Source: Pilaira anomala
Taxonomy: Eukaryota; Mucoromycota; Mucoromycetes; Mucorales; Mucoraceae
Length of the DNA stretch: 64,000 bases
Assembly (NCBI GenBank): GCA_025716855.1
Contig: JAIXMQ010000079.1
Coordinates: forward strand, 41,540 to 105,539
Direction: 5' to 3'
The position numbers and the translations under genes were made by a program. This document shows, in pieces, positions 12,585 through 25,687 of the stretch. The notes under the pieces were generated by a model. The model saw nothing but the letters and a program-made list of their open reading frames with translations. It did no database searches and was not told where the DNA came from. The first letter of the stretch is position 1. The number at the start of each line of letters is the position of its first letter.

Positions 12585-13051
12585 TTTTTTTTTCAAGATA
12601 TGTAATAGGCTGGAAATATTGATATGCAACTGGATTGTTATATATTATTGCGAACCTGTCAAGTATTAAAAAAAAAATATATACTGAACAGCAAATATGA
12701 TAGGGCAATCGTTTCTTCCAATCAAACAAAGAAAATAAAAAATAACAAAGGGGAGAGAGAAAAAAAAAAAATATAAACGTTAACTTTCTCTCTTTTTTTT
12801 TTTTTTTTTTTTTGGTTGTATTCATACGCCGCGCCCATATATATATATATATTTATTTCGTCCAATGAAAAGCTGTTAAAACCTACACATACGATTTTCG
12901 CTGTATAACTGCCTTTATAGCTTGATTAAAATTTAAACAAAATTTTCCTAGTATCACAACACATAAGCCAACAAGAGTTCATATTAACTTTATTTATTGA
13001 CAATAGAGAAGCATTATGATATTAAAACAACAATAAAAAAGAAAAAAAAAA
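12585..13051. other. Intergenic gap between HAP2 start and TRS120 stop
   Basis: AT-rich sequence with a T-run at 12792-12813, a (TA)n tract near 12838-12850, and near 12971-13003 a segment that is repeated almost exactly at 41271-41303. On the minus strand this segment is in the TRS120 3' region and includes an AATAAA. No coding region is supported. Confidence 0.6.
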
Positions 13052-13778
13052 TCATTCCGTGTCCAACACATTTACAAAAGCCCAATCATGATCATAATAC
13101 ATTTCTCTCGTATGAACGTCTTCTACATGATAGAGAAATTCAAATTTACCTCTTGATAAGAAACAAAGGGGGAAAGCATAAGATATTTCTCCATTGGATG
13201 GAATTTCAGGTAAAACGAGTTGAGAAACACCTTGCATTAATAATTTTTCAGTCAAGTCGTATTCTTTTGCACCATCGTTATAACTTTGAACAGGTTGTAC
13301 CCGTAAAATAAGTTTGACAGGTCGAATCTGTCGATTGACAATCGTCACGTTCATGGTAACGAAATCATTGACTTTACATTCAAATAATCGATGTCCTACA
13401 GTATTTTCTGTAGCCATGTCTACAATGAATTCGATATCTTGTTTTTTTAATACACCTAATTGAAGTCCAGTCAATCGTAAAGAAGGTCTCAAGTGAATCA
13501 CTCCTTTTCGATTGGATGATTTACATTGCCAAGAAGCTTTCACTCTTGTGAGTAATTGTTCTCTATACCAAAACATTTGTAATCGTGCTCTTTCTTGTTC
13601 TGGTGCCATTTTAGGTGCTTGAGACACTACAAATTGTTTGTTGGGTTCAAAACTAGGAATAGGTTGTAATCTTTGCTCTGAAGACAAGAATAATTTCTTT
13701 AAAGGTAAAACAATTCTCTTTGTTAATGTAGGTTGAATGGTGATAGTTGATTTTAACAAATTTTCTTTATCGTCGTTG

Positions 13779-13813
<35 letters not shown>

Positions 13814-16800
13814 TCCTTCTCTATTATCCACTATAAATTGAATATCAAAAGGTACACTCCATGTATTTTTAACATCTAAAGTCAAGAAACAATAAGGATT
13901 TTTATCTTGATTATCATTTGCTTGTTGTGTAATAATTAATAATTGTTCAACAGGTTGTTCATTTGCACTATCCATATCTAAGCTTGCAATTTTATGGATT
14001 GCTTCATCTACCATTTGATCTGTAACAGACATATTGTCTCTTAAATAAAGTACATCCCAATTTAAAGGTTCCAAATGCTGATAAACAGTAATCATGATGG
14101 GTAAATATAACTGTCTGGTATATAATGTAGTAGGTAATTCAGTTTCTGTATCGGTTGTTTCTATTGGTTGATCTCTAATCACTCTATCCAAATAACCATA
14201 ATCTACATGAATAGCTCCTCCCACACACCCTTGTTTACCATAAATATTCACTATAATCTCTGTTCTTGATCCAGGCGGTAACTTGACCTTTTTGCCAATT
14301 TGATTTCCTTTTGATCCTTCCCATGAGAAAACAGGTGTTCCTTTGGTATATAATTCAATTTCATATTGTTCTTCAGTTGGTAATTCTGGATTAATGGGCT
14401 TTGGATTCATTGTGGTTGAATCTGTAAAAGATAAAGTAATAAAATCGACTGGTATACTACCAATATTTTCTACCTGAATTGAAATATGTTGTATTTCACC
14501 TTCAAATAACATGACTGCACCATGTAATAAAGAAGTAGAACTAATCTTGAGTAAAGGTTGGTCTTCAATTACATTCAGTGTTTCTTGTACGGTCACTACA
14601 GTCGATACTTGTTTTTCACCATGATCTGTCGTCTTATGAGGTGTATTGTAAAGTGCAGAAAGTCCATTATACTTGAATCGTTCTGATTCAACAGATGAAG
14701 ATATGTTGTTGTTATTACTCACTTTTTCTACTTGATGTTTTTCATTCAAAAATTCTTGTTCTGCAAATCCTGTGATTTTAATAATACAACCTCGAATCAC
14801 TAAAGATCCAGTCTCTAAAGGTGTACCCATTAATCGAACCACTGCGCTATCGTTGGCTGGAATGGATGCAGCTGTTGGAACCGAAGAAAATTCAACCCCT
14901 GAAGTACTAAAGGTATATATATATCAGTATATATCATGTTTTAAATTTCTCTCTTTTTTTTTTTTTTTTTTTTACCTTAATACAATATTTGTTAATTCCA
15001 AATCAAAACCAAAAGGATTACACAAGACTACTTTAAATTCACACACTTCATCTTTAATCAAGTTGATTTGAGGCTTTTCATCCTTCTTTTTAGCAAATGG
15101 ATTATAAATAAAAGGATCACCCGAATTCAAACGACCTTCTTTTGAAGCAGCTAAAGCCTTTGCGATTAATAAAGGATGTTGATAAATTGCTTTTCTAGGT
15201 ATAGGAGGGATAGGTTGAATGGTCTTGACGATATTAAAACCCCAATAATTAACACTTGCATCTACATGACCTGTTCTTTTACTAATATTGACAATTCTTT
15301 GAATACTAGAAGCCAATCGAATTTGTTCTTCCTTTGAGATATGTTGATATAAATTCTTGAGTAAAACAGTCGTATAATAAAGCATAGAAGCATGATCTTG
15401 AATTGCTTCAGAGATCACAATACATTCTCTAAGGATATCAATTTGTAAAGCAGCCCAACCAAATGAACTACGTTTAATTTCTTGAGGTTCAGGTTTCATC
15501 ATCATCTTTAAGGTACCACCATCATGTACATGACTTTCACCTATACCATATACTTCACAAATACGCTTTAATACTTGTAAAATACCATCCTCTTTTTCTT
15601 TTTTTACAGAGCCAACCATAGCAGCACGTCCTTGGATTAAAAGTGGAATCATTCGATTTAATGTTTCATACATAAACCAAGCAGACTTTCTATGATATCC
15701 AATTGTAGATAATACAGAAGACATTTGAGTCATGACATTAATTTGATCAATCATTAATAAATCATCCATATCCATTGTCCATATTCTCGTAACCCATTTC
15801 GCAATTGAGAATCGGTTGATATCACTTCCTTTACATTTTGAAAGATCACTCAAGGTCATAAATCGTCTCTTTTCTGTACTGAAATCCGGTTGTACAATCT
15901 TATTTAATACCTGATCATTCCAACCACCATTTAAAAATACAGTGGTTAAAAATCGAGCAATCTTTAAACAGGCTTCTGCATAGACAAGTTTAGGAATAGG
16001 AATACTGGTTGTAGATCCTACTTTAGCATACGTTGTAATGATTTCTTCATACATGTCTGATATTTCTGTCACGATCGATTTTTTGGTCGTAGGTGGTTTT
16101 TTAGTGTTGCTTGGAATCGGGTCTTCTGCTTCTTGTTCACTGGTCATGGTAGGTCGTGATACAATGTGCTACAATGAAAATAAGTATACACAATTTGAAA
16201 TTAATTTAATTACACTTACACCAACATCGCTATGAAGAAAATCCATCAAGATCATTGTACATGCTAATCCTTCTTTTGCACTGCTGTACCATAAATAATC
16301 ATATGAATGACTTGTCATTTCAATTGATTCATTATAACTATATAAAATGTCAATATATATATATATATATACTAAATTCATTTTTTACATACTGTTGAAT
16401 AGCATCAGGTAATCTACCAGCTAATAAATAGAAATCAGCCAATAACTTTTTAATTCGACCGGGAGTTCTTTGTATCGTTCTTCCAGCATCACTACTAATA
16501 TTTACACCAGTATAAGTAGTTGATCTTGATAAAGAAGGTTTAGGTGAAGTAGGTTGAGGTCGAGTGGCTGTGGTGGAAGCTCTTTTCAAAAAGGAAGAAG
16601 AAACAGAAGAAGTGGGAGCAGGACCATGGGATAAAGGGGAACTTGAAGAAGGTAATATCTTGCGAGGCACATAACCAGCAGGAATTGGGGATTCGAGGGC
16701 ATTTAATTTTTCAATACGTTCTGCAATCGATGCAAATTGATCAAGAATTTCACTTGCAAAATCACAAATCATGGTGCTCATATAAAATGACATGTTGCCT

Positions 16801-17481
16801 ACGTTGGGTATCATAATTAATCCTTTTGTATCGTCGGGTTGGTTTTCGTTTGGATCAAAAGCAAAGCATCGTGTTGCAACGGCTGTAGGATACTTTTTTT
16901 TTTTTTTTGAAAAAACTTAAGTGACCTTTTCTCTCTTCTAATTGTATATCATCTATTTTTGTTTACCTGTCCCAACATGTCAACAAATTTCTTATATCCT
17001 TCACTAAGATCTTTATCTTTCCATTCTTGACAATCCATAATACCAATCACCTTTACATATATATATATAAAAAAAAAGTAAGTATATTGTTTATATATAT
17101 ATGTAAATGAAAACTTACACCAAAGATACGTCGATGAGGCTGAAAATCTTCAAGATGACAATGATCTCGGTTATATTTTGTCACAAACTGAAAATGCATT
17201 TGTCCTTCTTGAAATACTTGACTACTAAATTTAGCTTTTATTGGTTACATTAGAAGAAGAGAACGCTATAAGTCAAAAGGAAGGAAAAAAAAAAAAAAAA
17301 AAAAAAAGGGTTTACCATTAGCACCTTTATGTAAATCAGGTGTTACATCTCCAAGACGAACACAACTGAATTTTCGAACAAGGTCAACGTGATGCCAAAA
17401 AGTTGACTTCTTAATAGGTGAAACGGGAACTAATAGTACACGTACTCGACAAGACGAGGTAATGTCTAGAGCAAGATCCAT
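13052..17481 (-). CDS. TRS120: TRAPP II subunit Trs120/TRAPPC9
   Basis: Seven exons on the minus strand (17481-17316, 17234-17119, 17050-16967, 16892-16393, 16337-16220, 16168-14976, 14906-13052) join in phase to about 1343 residues, near the usual size of yeast Trs120 (about 1290). The family is recognised from the N-terminus (RVLLVPVSPIKKSTFWHHVD), the block GRLPDAIQHYNESIEM, and the C-terminal beta-rich half with repeated VEN.G..P and LPPGSRTEI elements. Trs120 defines TRAPP II, the exchange factor and tether acting at the late Golgi on Rab11/Ypt31. A Ser/Thr-rich insert lies near residues 170-230 and an Asp run (13786-13812) interrupts the C-terminal half. Its start codon is 183 bp from that of the divergent reductase gene, so the two may share a promoter. 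Confidence 0.88.
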
Positions 17482-17498
17482 TTATTTTTTGAGCAAAC

Positions 17499-17533
<35 letters not shown>

Positions 17534-17664
17534 AGTTTAAATTGCGACAAAATACATAGCGGACTTGAATGAAATCAGGGGCGCGAGCGAGCGAGAGATA
17601 AAAACTTTCAGGCAGATATTAATTTACTTCTTTCTTCTTTCTGTTTTCTTTCTTAAAATTCATC

Positions 17665-18696
17665 ATGTTTTATCCAGATTGGAATCAACCGATAAATTTG
17701 TATTCGGCTTTAATTATTCTCGGTGGATCTCTTTTACTTACTTTAAGAGAATTCTTTCCAGATACTAGAATGGCTTATTCCAAATTTAGTTCTGATACAA
17801 AACCGGGAAAGACAGTAAGAAAAAGGGATTTCTTTCTTTTTTTTTTTTTTTCTGTTTGTTTAACTGTTTATTTGATGTATAGATTTCTTCTTTTCATGGT
17901 ATGCTACTTATTTACTTTCCTTCTTTCTTAATTTCGATTTATTACTTGACATGTCAGACCTACCTTACTCTTCACTTGAAAGCTATATCATTTTTACTTT
18001 TTCTTCATTACAGTAAAAGAGTTTATGTAAGTATTCAAGGTATGATGATATTAAATCTGTATAAACAAACTAAAGATTTTAATAATAGGAAGTTTGTTGC
18101 ATACACAAGTATTCTGGATATACAAAGTTAATGGATTGTCTCTGTATTTCTGCGAGTTATATAGGATATATTGTTGCCGTTACTTGTTTCTCTTCACAAG
18201 TACCTATTGTTCATTTTCGTAATATAGTTTTGGGGTGTACACTCTTCTTGTGTGGAGAATACACGAATTTTTATCATCATCGTATCCTAAGTAACCTTCG
18301 TCAAAATGGTAGTAAGAAATATGTTGTAAGTTAATTATTTTAATATATATATAGATATATATATGAATCTTTAAACCCTAATTTAATATATATATACATT
18401 ACTTCAGATCCCTAATGCAGGCCTTTTTCAATATGTTTGGTGCCCACATTATGCAAGTATATTCATTGTTCTCTTTTAAAAATGATTTTAAATTAATCTC
18501 CGCTTTTTTTTCTCAGACTGCTGAAATTATTACATTTATCGCGATGGTGATCATGACTCAACATTTTATGATCTTATTACTTCAGTTGGGTTCTGGATTT
18601 TATTTAGCTGCTCGTGCTTATAATACAAGAAAATGGTATCAAACTAAATTCAAGGAGATTCCAGATAGAGCTTGTTTAATACCCTTTTTATTTTAA
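17665..18696 (+). CDS. Steroid 5-alpha-reductase-like membrane enzyme
   Basis: Five exons (17665-17814, 17883-18026, 18089-18325, 18408-18452, 18517-18696) give a 251-residue, strongly hydrophobic protein. Family marks are HYSKRVYEVCCIHKYS, IPNAGLFQYVWCPHY and the C-terminal KFKEIPDRACLIPFLF; the last two are the NADPH-binding signature region of the 3-oxo-5-alpha-steroid 4-dehydrogenase fold. It has several predicted membrane segments and would act in the ER. It lacks the N-terminal ubiquitin-like part of Tsc13, so it is closer to SRD5A-type enzymes; the substrate (sterol, polyprenol or enoyl-lipid) cannot be told. The fourth intron only keeps frame if it begins with GC (TAT/GCAAGT, 18453-18516). 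The stop is 23 bp from the convergent CRAL-TRIO gene. Confidence 0.8.
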
Positions 18697-18719
18697 TTAA
18701 AGTTATTCAACATTATCAT

Positions 18720-20463
18720 TTAACGGTATTTTTCTACTAAATCAGATAAAGAAGTACTAAAAACGGTTGCTATAACAGCCGTAATACCAATAGTAGTCCT
18801 TGAAAGATACGTTGGACCTATAAATGATGTACGTCGAATTGATTTATATATAAAAGATTCTACTGGTCCTCTTAACACAAAGTAAAGTAATACCCAATAA
18901 ATTGCTCCTCGTTGTTGTCCCAATGTAAATTGTAATAAACGATGTGTTAAACTTCTTGAAACCAACTCTAAATGTTTTAGTCTGGTTATTGCCTTCTTTT
19001 TTAATGGTGCGTTCACAACAATGACTGAAGAAGAAGAAGAAGAAGAGGGTGGTGGTTGAGAAACATGTTCCATACTTGTTGATAACTTTCTTGGTATTAG
19101 TATATCTTGTTGATTACTTGGTGTATCAATAAATGATGTTAAAAAGTCTGTACCCATACGTAATCCTGCCCTTGATGTTAATGAGGTTGTATTCATTGGT
19201 ATAGGTAAATGGTCTGGTATGGGAAGACTACTACTAACAACGGGTGGTATAGATGGTAAAGAATCTGTAGCATCATAAAACGTTTCTTCTTCTGATTCGG
19301 ATTCTTCTTTATCAGATATTGAATTTGATCTAGAGTGTTCTTCTGAAGCTGGTGGTGTATATGGTAATTGTTCTTTTATATGCCCAGTACCATATTTTTG
19401 TAATACTTTATCCAATTCAAATGACCATTGAAACCTATCATTTCCTCCCATTTCTAGTACGTATATATATATATAATTATTATTTAGAGTTAAAAAAAAA
19501 AGCTGTTATTGATATATATATATATATATATATGTATATACCTTGTAACATGGAATCTAAGCTTATAAATGGCTTTAATTCACGTGCTGAAGTAAACCTT
19601 ATACTATTCTTTGCTTGTTCACTCAATAAGTATTTAACAATTGTCCAAATTCCTTGATACATCCAGCCAAAATTTAATACATTGACTGTATCGACCATAC
19701 CAGGAAATCGTTCATCTAAGATCATAGACATTGTCTTTATAATTTCAGCATCCTGTTGCGTAACGAAGAGTGAATTAGAAAACTGAACAAAAATGTTTAA
19801 TATCATTAGATATTTTTTTTGGTTACCAGTGGAAGCATAGGTGCTTTTTGAATATTGACAATAGCCGTCATTTGTGAAACCAGTACACAAGCTTCACCTT
19901 TCTTTTGCCTATCACAAGTCATATCCCAAGTTAATTTTCTACCGATTTCCATCATAAAACAAGCATAATTTTTTATATGATAAATTAATTTCTTGTTTGG
20001 GTCTCGAAATTCATGAGGAAAATAACGCAATCGAACAAATATCAAAGGTCGATTGGATTTATCTGTATTATGATAGTATGCAAATGCTCCTTCTGGATTC
20101 TCGAAAAATTCTATACACGATTCAAACGTTAAGTCTGCAACCTCATTCTCAATACGCCAACTGATCGTTTCTAATAACCGTTCATGAGCCTTGTTTAAAT
20201 CAAATTGAGCGTCTCGTAGAAAACGAAAGATGGTGACTACATAACAAAGTAATATAAGTTTGAAGGGAAGTACAAGGTTTTTTTTTATTATTACTACCTT
20301 TATCTTGAAGATATTCTTGTACGTCTGAAAGTTGTTTAGGTGTTAAATCAAGTGAATGAATGTCTTTTAATAACTTTTCTGTAAGTCTTTGTATTAACTC
20401 GCTATTGTCTTGATACTGTGAATTTAAAAATACAACTTTTTCTTGTTGTTCAAGAGAGACCAT
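18720..20463 (-). CDS. CRAL-TRIO (Sec14-like) protein with C-terminal membrane anchor
   Basis: Four exons (20463-20298, 20236-19827, 19752-19542, 19453-18720) give 506 residues. The N-terminal CRAL-TRIO helix region (TIFRFLRDAQFDLNKAHERL) is followed by the lipid-binding domain, with NRPLIFVRLRYF, then DERFPGMVDTVNVLNFGWMY as the exchange-loop region, and KNSIRFTSARELKPFI. After it comes an acidic, Ser-rich disordered stretch and two hydrophobic segments near the C-terminus (YWVLLYFVLRGPVESFIY; GITAVIATVFSTSL), so the protein is probably anchored in a membrane. Sec14-type proteins move or present phosphoinositides and other lipids; ligand unknown. The start was chosen at MVSLEQQEK, just 3' of long T-runs. 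Confidence 0.82.
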
Positions 20464-21283
20464 GACTGAGACAATTGAAAAAAAAAAAAAAAACGAGTGA
20501 AAAAAAAAAAAAAAAAAAAAAAAGTCGTTTTTATGCATCGGGATTTCAAAAAAATAAGTTTTTGTCAAGACAATAAGCGAAGAAAAAAAAGGCTATCATC
20601 ATCATGACGTTTTAACTATTAGGTGCTTGTAACTTACCTGAAGCTTCTTTTTTTTTACCTTGTGATTATATCACTTGTAAGAATTATAACTATTTACAAA
20701 ATACAAGTCTCATCATTTTGAGAAAAAGGAGAGACAGCGAACAAAAGTTTTCTCTTCTCCAATTATTAAAATTAAACCTTAAATTAATGATATCATAGAA
20801 TTTTAATTTCAAAGAGAATAATAGCAAGTTTCCAAGTGCATGCTACACTTTAAAATTGAATGTGATAATAAAAAAATAAATATACAAATATACTTTTTAC
20901 AGCACCTCACTGTCACTTTGTGATTTGTGAAGGTCACTTGTAAAATGGACCAACTTTAAAAATAGAACTTCGTCATATGTACTGCACATCTTGTATAGGT
21001 ATTGTGATATTGTTTATTTAAGGTTACAAGATGATGGTTACCTTAAGCATGTCCCCATCCATGAATTTAGTTTAGTCCGCGTTCTTTATTTAAACAAATC
21101 TATGAGTTGTCATGACGACCGATTTTTGCAGATCTATAGGCTATTTATTCTGATTTTTATCTCGACAAGTTAGAATATGAATATTAAAAGGAGATAAAAA
21201 GATCAATATTTTATTAAGATAATAGAATTATATACACAGAATTTTTCTTTTCTTTTTTTTTAAAAAAAAAAAAAAAAAGTATT
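20464..21283. other. Intergenic region between CRAL-TRIO and CDC24 genes
   Basis: About 820 bp, AT-rich, with A/T homopolymers at 20481-20523 and 21250-21280. It must hold the promoter of the CRAL-TRIO gene (right of 20463) and the 3' end of CDC24. I found no coding region or structured RNA. Confidence 0.6.
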
Positions 21284-23142
21284 TTAAGAAGTGACAAATA
21301 GGTTCACTGCATTATTTGGACCCTTATTTTCAAAGCCCATTTGAACATCTTCACTTGAGCTTATTGTGATCAAGTCACCATCTTCGTCTTCATACTTTAA
21401 ACCAAGTATAGAAGTTTCACTCCCAACTTTAATTTTACTTTCAATGCGTCTTTGTAATTCTTCGTAACCGATATCAGTTGGTACAACCACTACATAAATT
21501 GCACCAAAGTAATGTACTTTAAGTTTAGTTATTTCACCAGGTAAAGGAGAAGGAGTAGGAGGTGTTTGAATTTCGTATCTATATCCATTACTCTTTCGTT
21601 TATAAGTACTATGAGTAGGTAATTCAGGTGTAGTAATACTATGTTGTGATGGTAAAGGTCTTTGTATATTTGGACTACTTTGAGATCTTGCTCTAACATG
21701 ATGTATTTTTCTTTCATCTTCTTTTCTTTGTTGCCATGATTCAGTTGATGTATAAATAGTAGTGGTTGGACTAGCTGGAGGAGAGGAAGGGGAATAAAGT
21801 GTAGTATCTGTACTATGAACAGTGGATACACTTGCATTTGATAGAGTTGGGACATTGGTTGGAGATCTAGGTAAAGGTGGTAAAGTCATACCAGGTACAC
21901 CATTTAGATAATGTCGACTACTATTTGAAGAAGGTAATGATCCTTTTCTACTGGATACTTCATTTCCTCTATAAATGTTATTATATTGATAACTTTGTGA
22001 TCGATTTCTTTGAAACTCGTCAGGATAATCTTCATGATCTTCATAATAATCTTCTTCATCTTCATCATAATGAAGTAAAGGATTATTGTTTTCCATACGA
22101 GGTGTTTGAGGTGTATTAAATAAATCTACTTTGGTAATTGTTTCTTTTAATTCAATGATAGCACTAAGCCATTGTTTTAAATGTTCTTCGTTTCTACATT
22201 TCAATAAAATTGTTTGTGTGTCATTATCTGCCCAAGAAATATGTAAAGTATGTTGACCTAAGGAAAGATGTTAGTACATTAAAAAAATGGCATCTTTTTT
22301 TTTTCTTTTTAATACGGACCATTTTGGCTAGAAGAACCTTTTGCTTGATCTATGCGATTAATTAAAATTTTGCCTCTAACAATAAGAGAACCTTCTTTTC
22401 TCTTTTTTTTAATTGTGATTGAATTCTTATTTACATCTTTAATCTCTTTACAGACCAAGACTAATTTTTCAAATAAGAAAACAATCATTTCTCTACTATG
22501 GTCATTATCATGTCTTTGTAAAGTAAACTTTTCATGTAACAATAAATCACCAAAAGTTTCAACTAGAATAGGACCTGAATCATCTATAATTCTCTTTTTC
22601 AAATCTTGGACAACTAAAATATTTTCTTGTATTCTCTTTGTTTCATTGACTTTTTTCGTTACTCTTTGAATTGCTTCTAAACCATATTTATTTTCATTTG
22701 ACCATGGCCAATCTTCAGGTGTTGCCTTTACAAGTTGTTGTAATAAAAGTGGATATTTACATACTCTTTGAATAGGTTTAATCAACATGGATGGTAATTC
22801 ATATGTAGGTGACATGATATGTGCTAATTTTTGTAACTTGTGTGCTTCCTGCATTACTAAATCTTGTGCTATTTGAAAATTTGCACAAAATGGTTCGTAC
22901 ACTGAAAATGCGTCTTCAAATTGTACAAATAATGATCCAAATCGTTGATCTTTACTAGTATAGGATGCTTGATCTTCTATTTGAATTAAAAATCGTCTTT
23001 GAAAATCTACGAGTGCATTTAAATTTCCAAACAAGTAATGCATTGTATCTGGTGAAAGTATTTCATGTGTTTGTACCTCTTTCATATAATTCTATAAAGT
23101 TAAATAAGTATATATATATTATATATATATTCATACACATAT

Positions 23143-23173
<31 letters not shown>

Positions 23174-23841
23174 TTATTATTATTACTTGTAATCCCTCTA
23201 AATCTTGTACGTATTTTCTTTCAGTAGATAATAACTCGAAAACTACATTGTCTCTCATATCTTTAGGTGAATCTGTAGTCAATGCACTTTCCGTAATCGA
23301 ATTCACTGAGATTGTTCCCTTTTCTTCCAACATGTCCAATATACGTTTTACTGTATTTACCACCTATTAACCTTGATATTAGTCATTTAATAACAAAGAC
23401 CGTATATACTTAATATTTTTTTTTTTTTGTTACCTTTACAAATCCATTCGTATCATTTTGAAATAATTCAGTTACAGTAAATAAAGTATCTTCAGCAAAA
23501 TGTAATTGATCTCTACAAGCAATAATAAAATGATATACACATGCTTTCGGTTTATTGGCTGCAGAATTATTTTTATTTACAGTCATAATAGGTTGTTCTG
23601 GTTTTAAAGCATTATAAAGATAACAAAGACTACTTCCTTGTAAACAAATTTGCCATAGTTTTGTTAAAGGGTCAGTTGCATGTGGTACAGCTGAACTGTT
23701 GTCTTGAGTGTTAAAATAAACTTCGAACCCTTCAACACATGTTAAAGCATTAAGTACTGAACGACATGTATGATAAATGGATGATTTTCCAGTTGCTTGT
23801 TTATTCGTAATGGAATCGTTAGCGACAGGTGATTCTATCAT
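21284..23841 (-). CDS. CDC24: Rho guanine-nucleotide exchange factor Cdc24
   Basis: Four exons (23841-23434, 23363-23187, 23091-22320, 22257-21284) encode about 776 residues. Order: the Cdc24-type calponin-like domain (about 20-130, with KLWQICLQGSSLCYLYNAL), the DH domain (about 165-355, with FELLSTERKYVQDLE, then MLIKPIQRVCKYPLLLQQL as its core helix), a PH domain (about 370-495), a disordered Ser/Pro-rich linker with an acidic patch, and a C-terminal PB1 domain (about 695-776, with LKYEDEDGDLITISSSED as the acidic OPCA motif). This is the full Cdc24 arrangement: it activates Cdc42 at sites of polarised growth and binds a Bem1-type scaffold through PB1. The third intron donor is a weak GTCCGT. 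Separate from the Rho GTPase at 50.4 kb, which need not be its substrate. Confidence 0.95.
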
Positions 23842-24161
23842 TATAAAAAAAAAAAAATGTATATATATAATAAAAAGGAAGGGAAAGAGAAAAAAAAAAA
23901 AAAAAAAAAAAAAAAAATTAAATACTATGGTTACACCCGCCTATATTTATTTTTGCTTGCCCTGAACCAATTCAAGCCGAACTCGTGCCCTATTTATAAA
24001 TATACATTATTTTGACAAAACCACGAGGTTAATGCTAATATATTCGGAGGCTTAATCCACTATCAATTCAATATCACACTGGTTGGGTTTCGTATTGCTG
24101 GTCTTTGCACAGTGATTATCAAAATCACCTGAGAAATTATACACAATGTTATACACACACC

Positions 24162-24198
<37 letters not shown>

Positions 24199-24473
24199 TT
24201 TCACGCATTTTTTCTTTCTTAAAAGTAAATTAAAGTATCAGAACAATAGTTTCTACCAAATTAGGTTGAATTACTTGTTATTGACGTCTGAATATGTATT
24301 CTTTCCCTGCACTAATTCTCTCACTTGTTTTGTCAGATTAATATTATTATTCTTTTATAGTATATATATAACAGCAACCAACAGTTGGTCAAAAGAAAAG
24401 GAGATTTTCTCTCTTTATTTTTACTGTATAACTCAATCATTCTTTATATTAAATGAAATTTGATCTATATGAC

Positions 24474-24508
<35 letters not shown>

Positions 24509-25431
24509 TATATAATTGAATTCAAAGAAGATATTAAACTACCAACTGTCAGTAAATTTACATCCTAACCAAGTTCCAACAACGATGATACGATGTCTTA
24601 CATTAGTTATTTTCCTAATATAATATCTTTACACACCCATCTACAATCACTCATTCTATTATAATTTCATTGTATTACTTTATTGTGTGTATGTATATAC
24701 ACGCATAATTAAAAGCTATAAATTAATTCTTGATTGACTTTTTCGGTTTAAGACCATCCATTTATTTCTTTTAAGGAGAGAAAATGGTTGTTTACTTAAA
24801 AAGGTGTATTCATTAAAAAAAAACTTGAGTTTTTCTTTATCTAAGGGTTTTATTTAAATGTTTTTTTTTGTGGGGCTTTTTACCCTTATTCTATATAGCT
24901 TTGACAGCGATCTTTTCCTATATATATATATATGATTTGCATACAACCTATCCCTCCCCCTCTCTCCCAATACACTCTTCTTGAATGCAGGCATTTTTTT
25001 TTTTTTTACTATCAACATATTTATTCAAAGAGAAACGATCAAGTTATATATATGAAATCTAGAACAAGTTTCCTATTTTTTTTTTTCTTGTCCTATGAAC
25101 ATATATATCGAGCTAGAATGAATAGCGCGCACACACACACTCAGTCTCTCTTTCTCGTGATAAAAAAGAGAAAAAAAAATGCCCCTTTTCTCCACTACAG
25201 ACATAAATAGATTAACATCTAAGCGCTGAAAAAGATTATACTACACATCATAGTAAAATATTTTACTTTATTACCAGTAACTCGGCTTGTTTAATTGATA
25301 ATTAATTCGTTTTTCATTCATAAAAGTAAAGGTGATAGGAAATTAAAACATCAATCAGCATCATTTCCAGCAGGAAAAGTTACCAAAAACGGAACTTGAA
25401 ATGTGACTGTTAAAGTTCACCCATGAATTTG

Positions 25432-25462
<31 letters not shown>

Positions 25463-25493
25463 GCTCGTAAAAAAAGGTACATTTTTGGTTGAA
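23842..25493. repeat. Intergenic region rich in simple repeats
   Basis: A 1.65-kb gap between the divergent CDC24 and PGS1 genes. It has (ATT)n runs at about 24168-24199 and 24478-24507, a poly-A run at 23890-23917, another at 25437-25462 just before PGS1, a short CA/GC alternation (25127-25142), and (TA)n stretches. Open frames here are low-complexity and not credible. Promoters of both flanking genes must lie inside, but I could not assign elements. Confidence 0.6.
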
Positions 25494-25656
25494 ATGTTAA
25501 AGTTACGTTCATTCTCTACTTCATGTGCTAAAAAGGCCATATTCGATACTTTACCCTTAAAAGTTTTGAAACCACTTCAATCTTATGCTCCTACTTTTTA
25601 TACTCATGGTGAAAATATTAAACCATTATATGAACCTTCACAATTCTATTCTCAGT

Positions 25657-25687
<31 letters not shown>

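Noticed and set aside
13052..13311. Plus-strand frame overlapping the 3' end of TRS120 (12997-13311)
   Set aside because: It lies opposite a conserved coding exon and shows no family resemblance.
17565..17768. Alternative plus-strand frame at the start of the reductase gene
   Set aside because: It runs in a different frame through the first exon and lacks the family start MFYPDWNQP.
21529..21855. Second minus-strand frame inside the CDC24 linker
   Set aside because: Alternative frame of a low-complexity coding segment.
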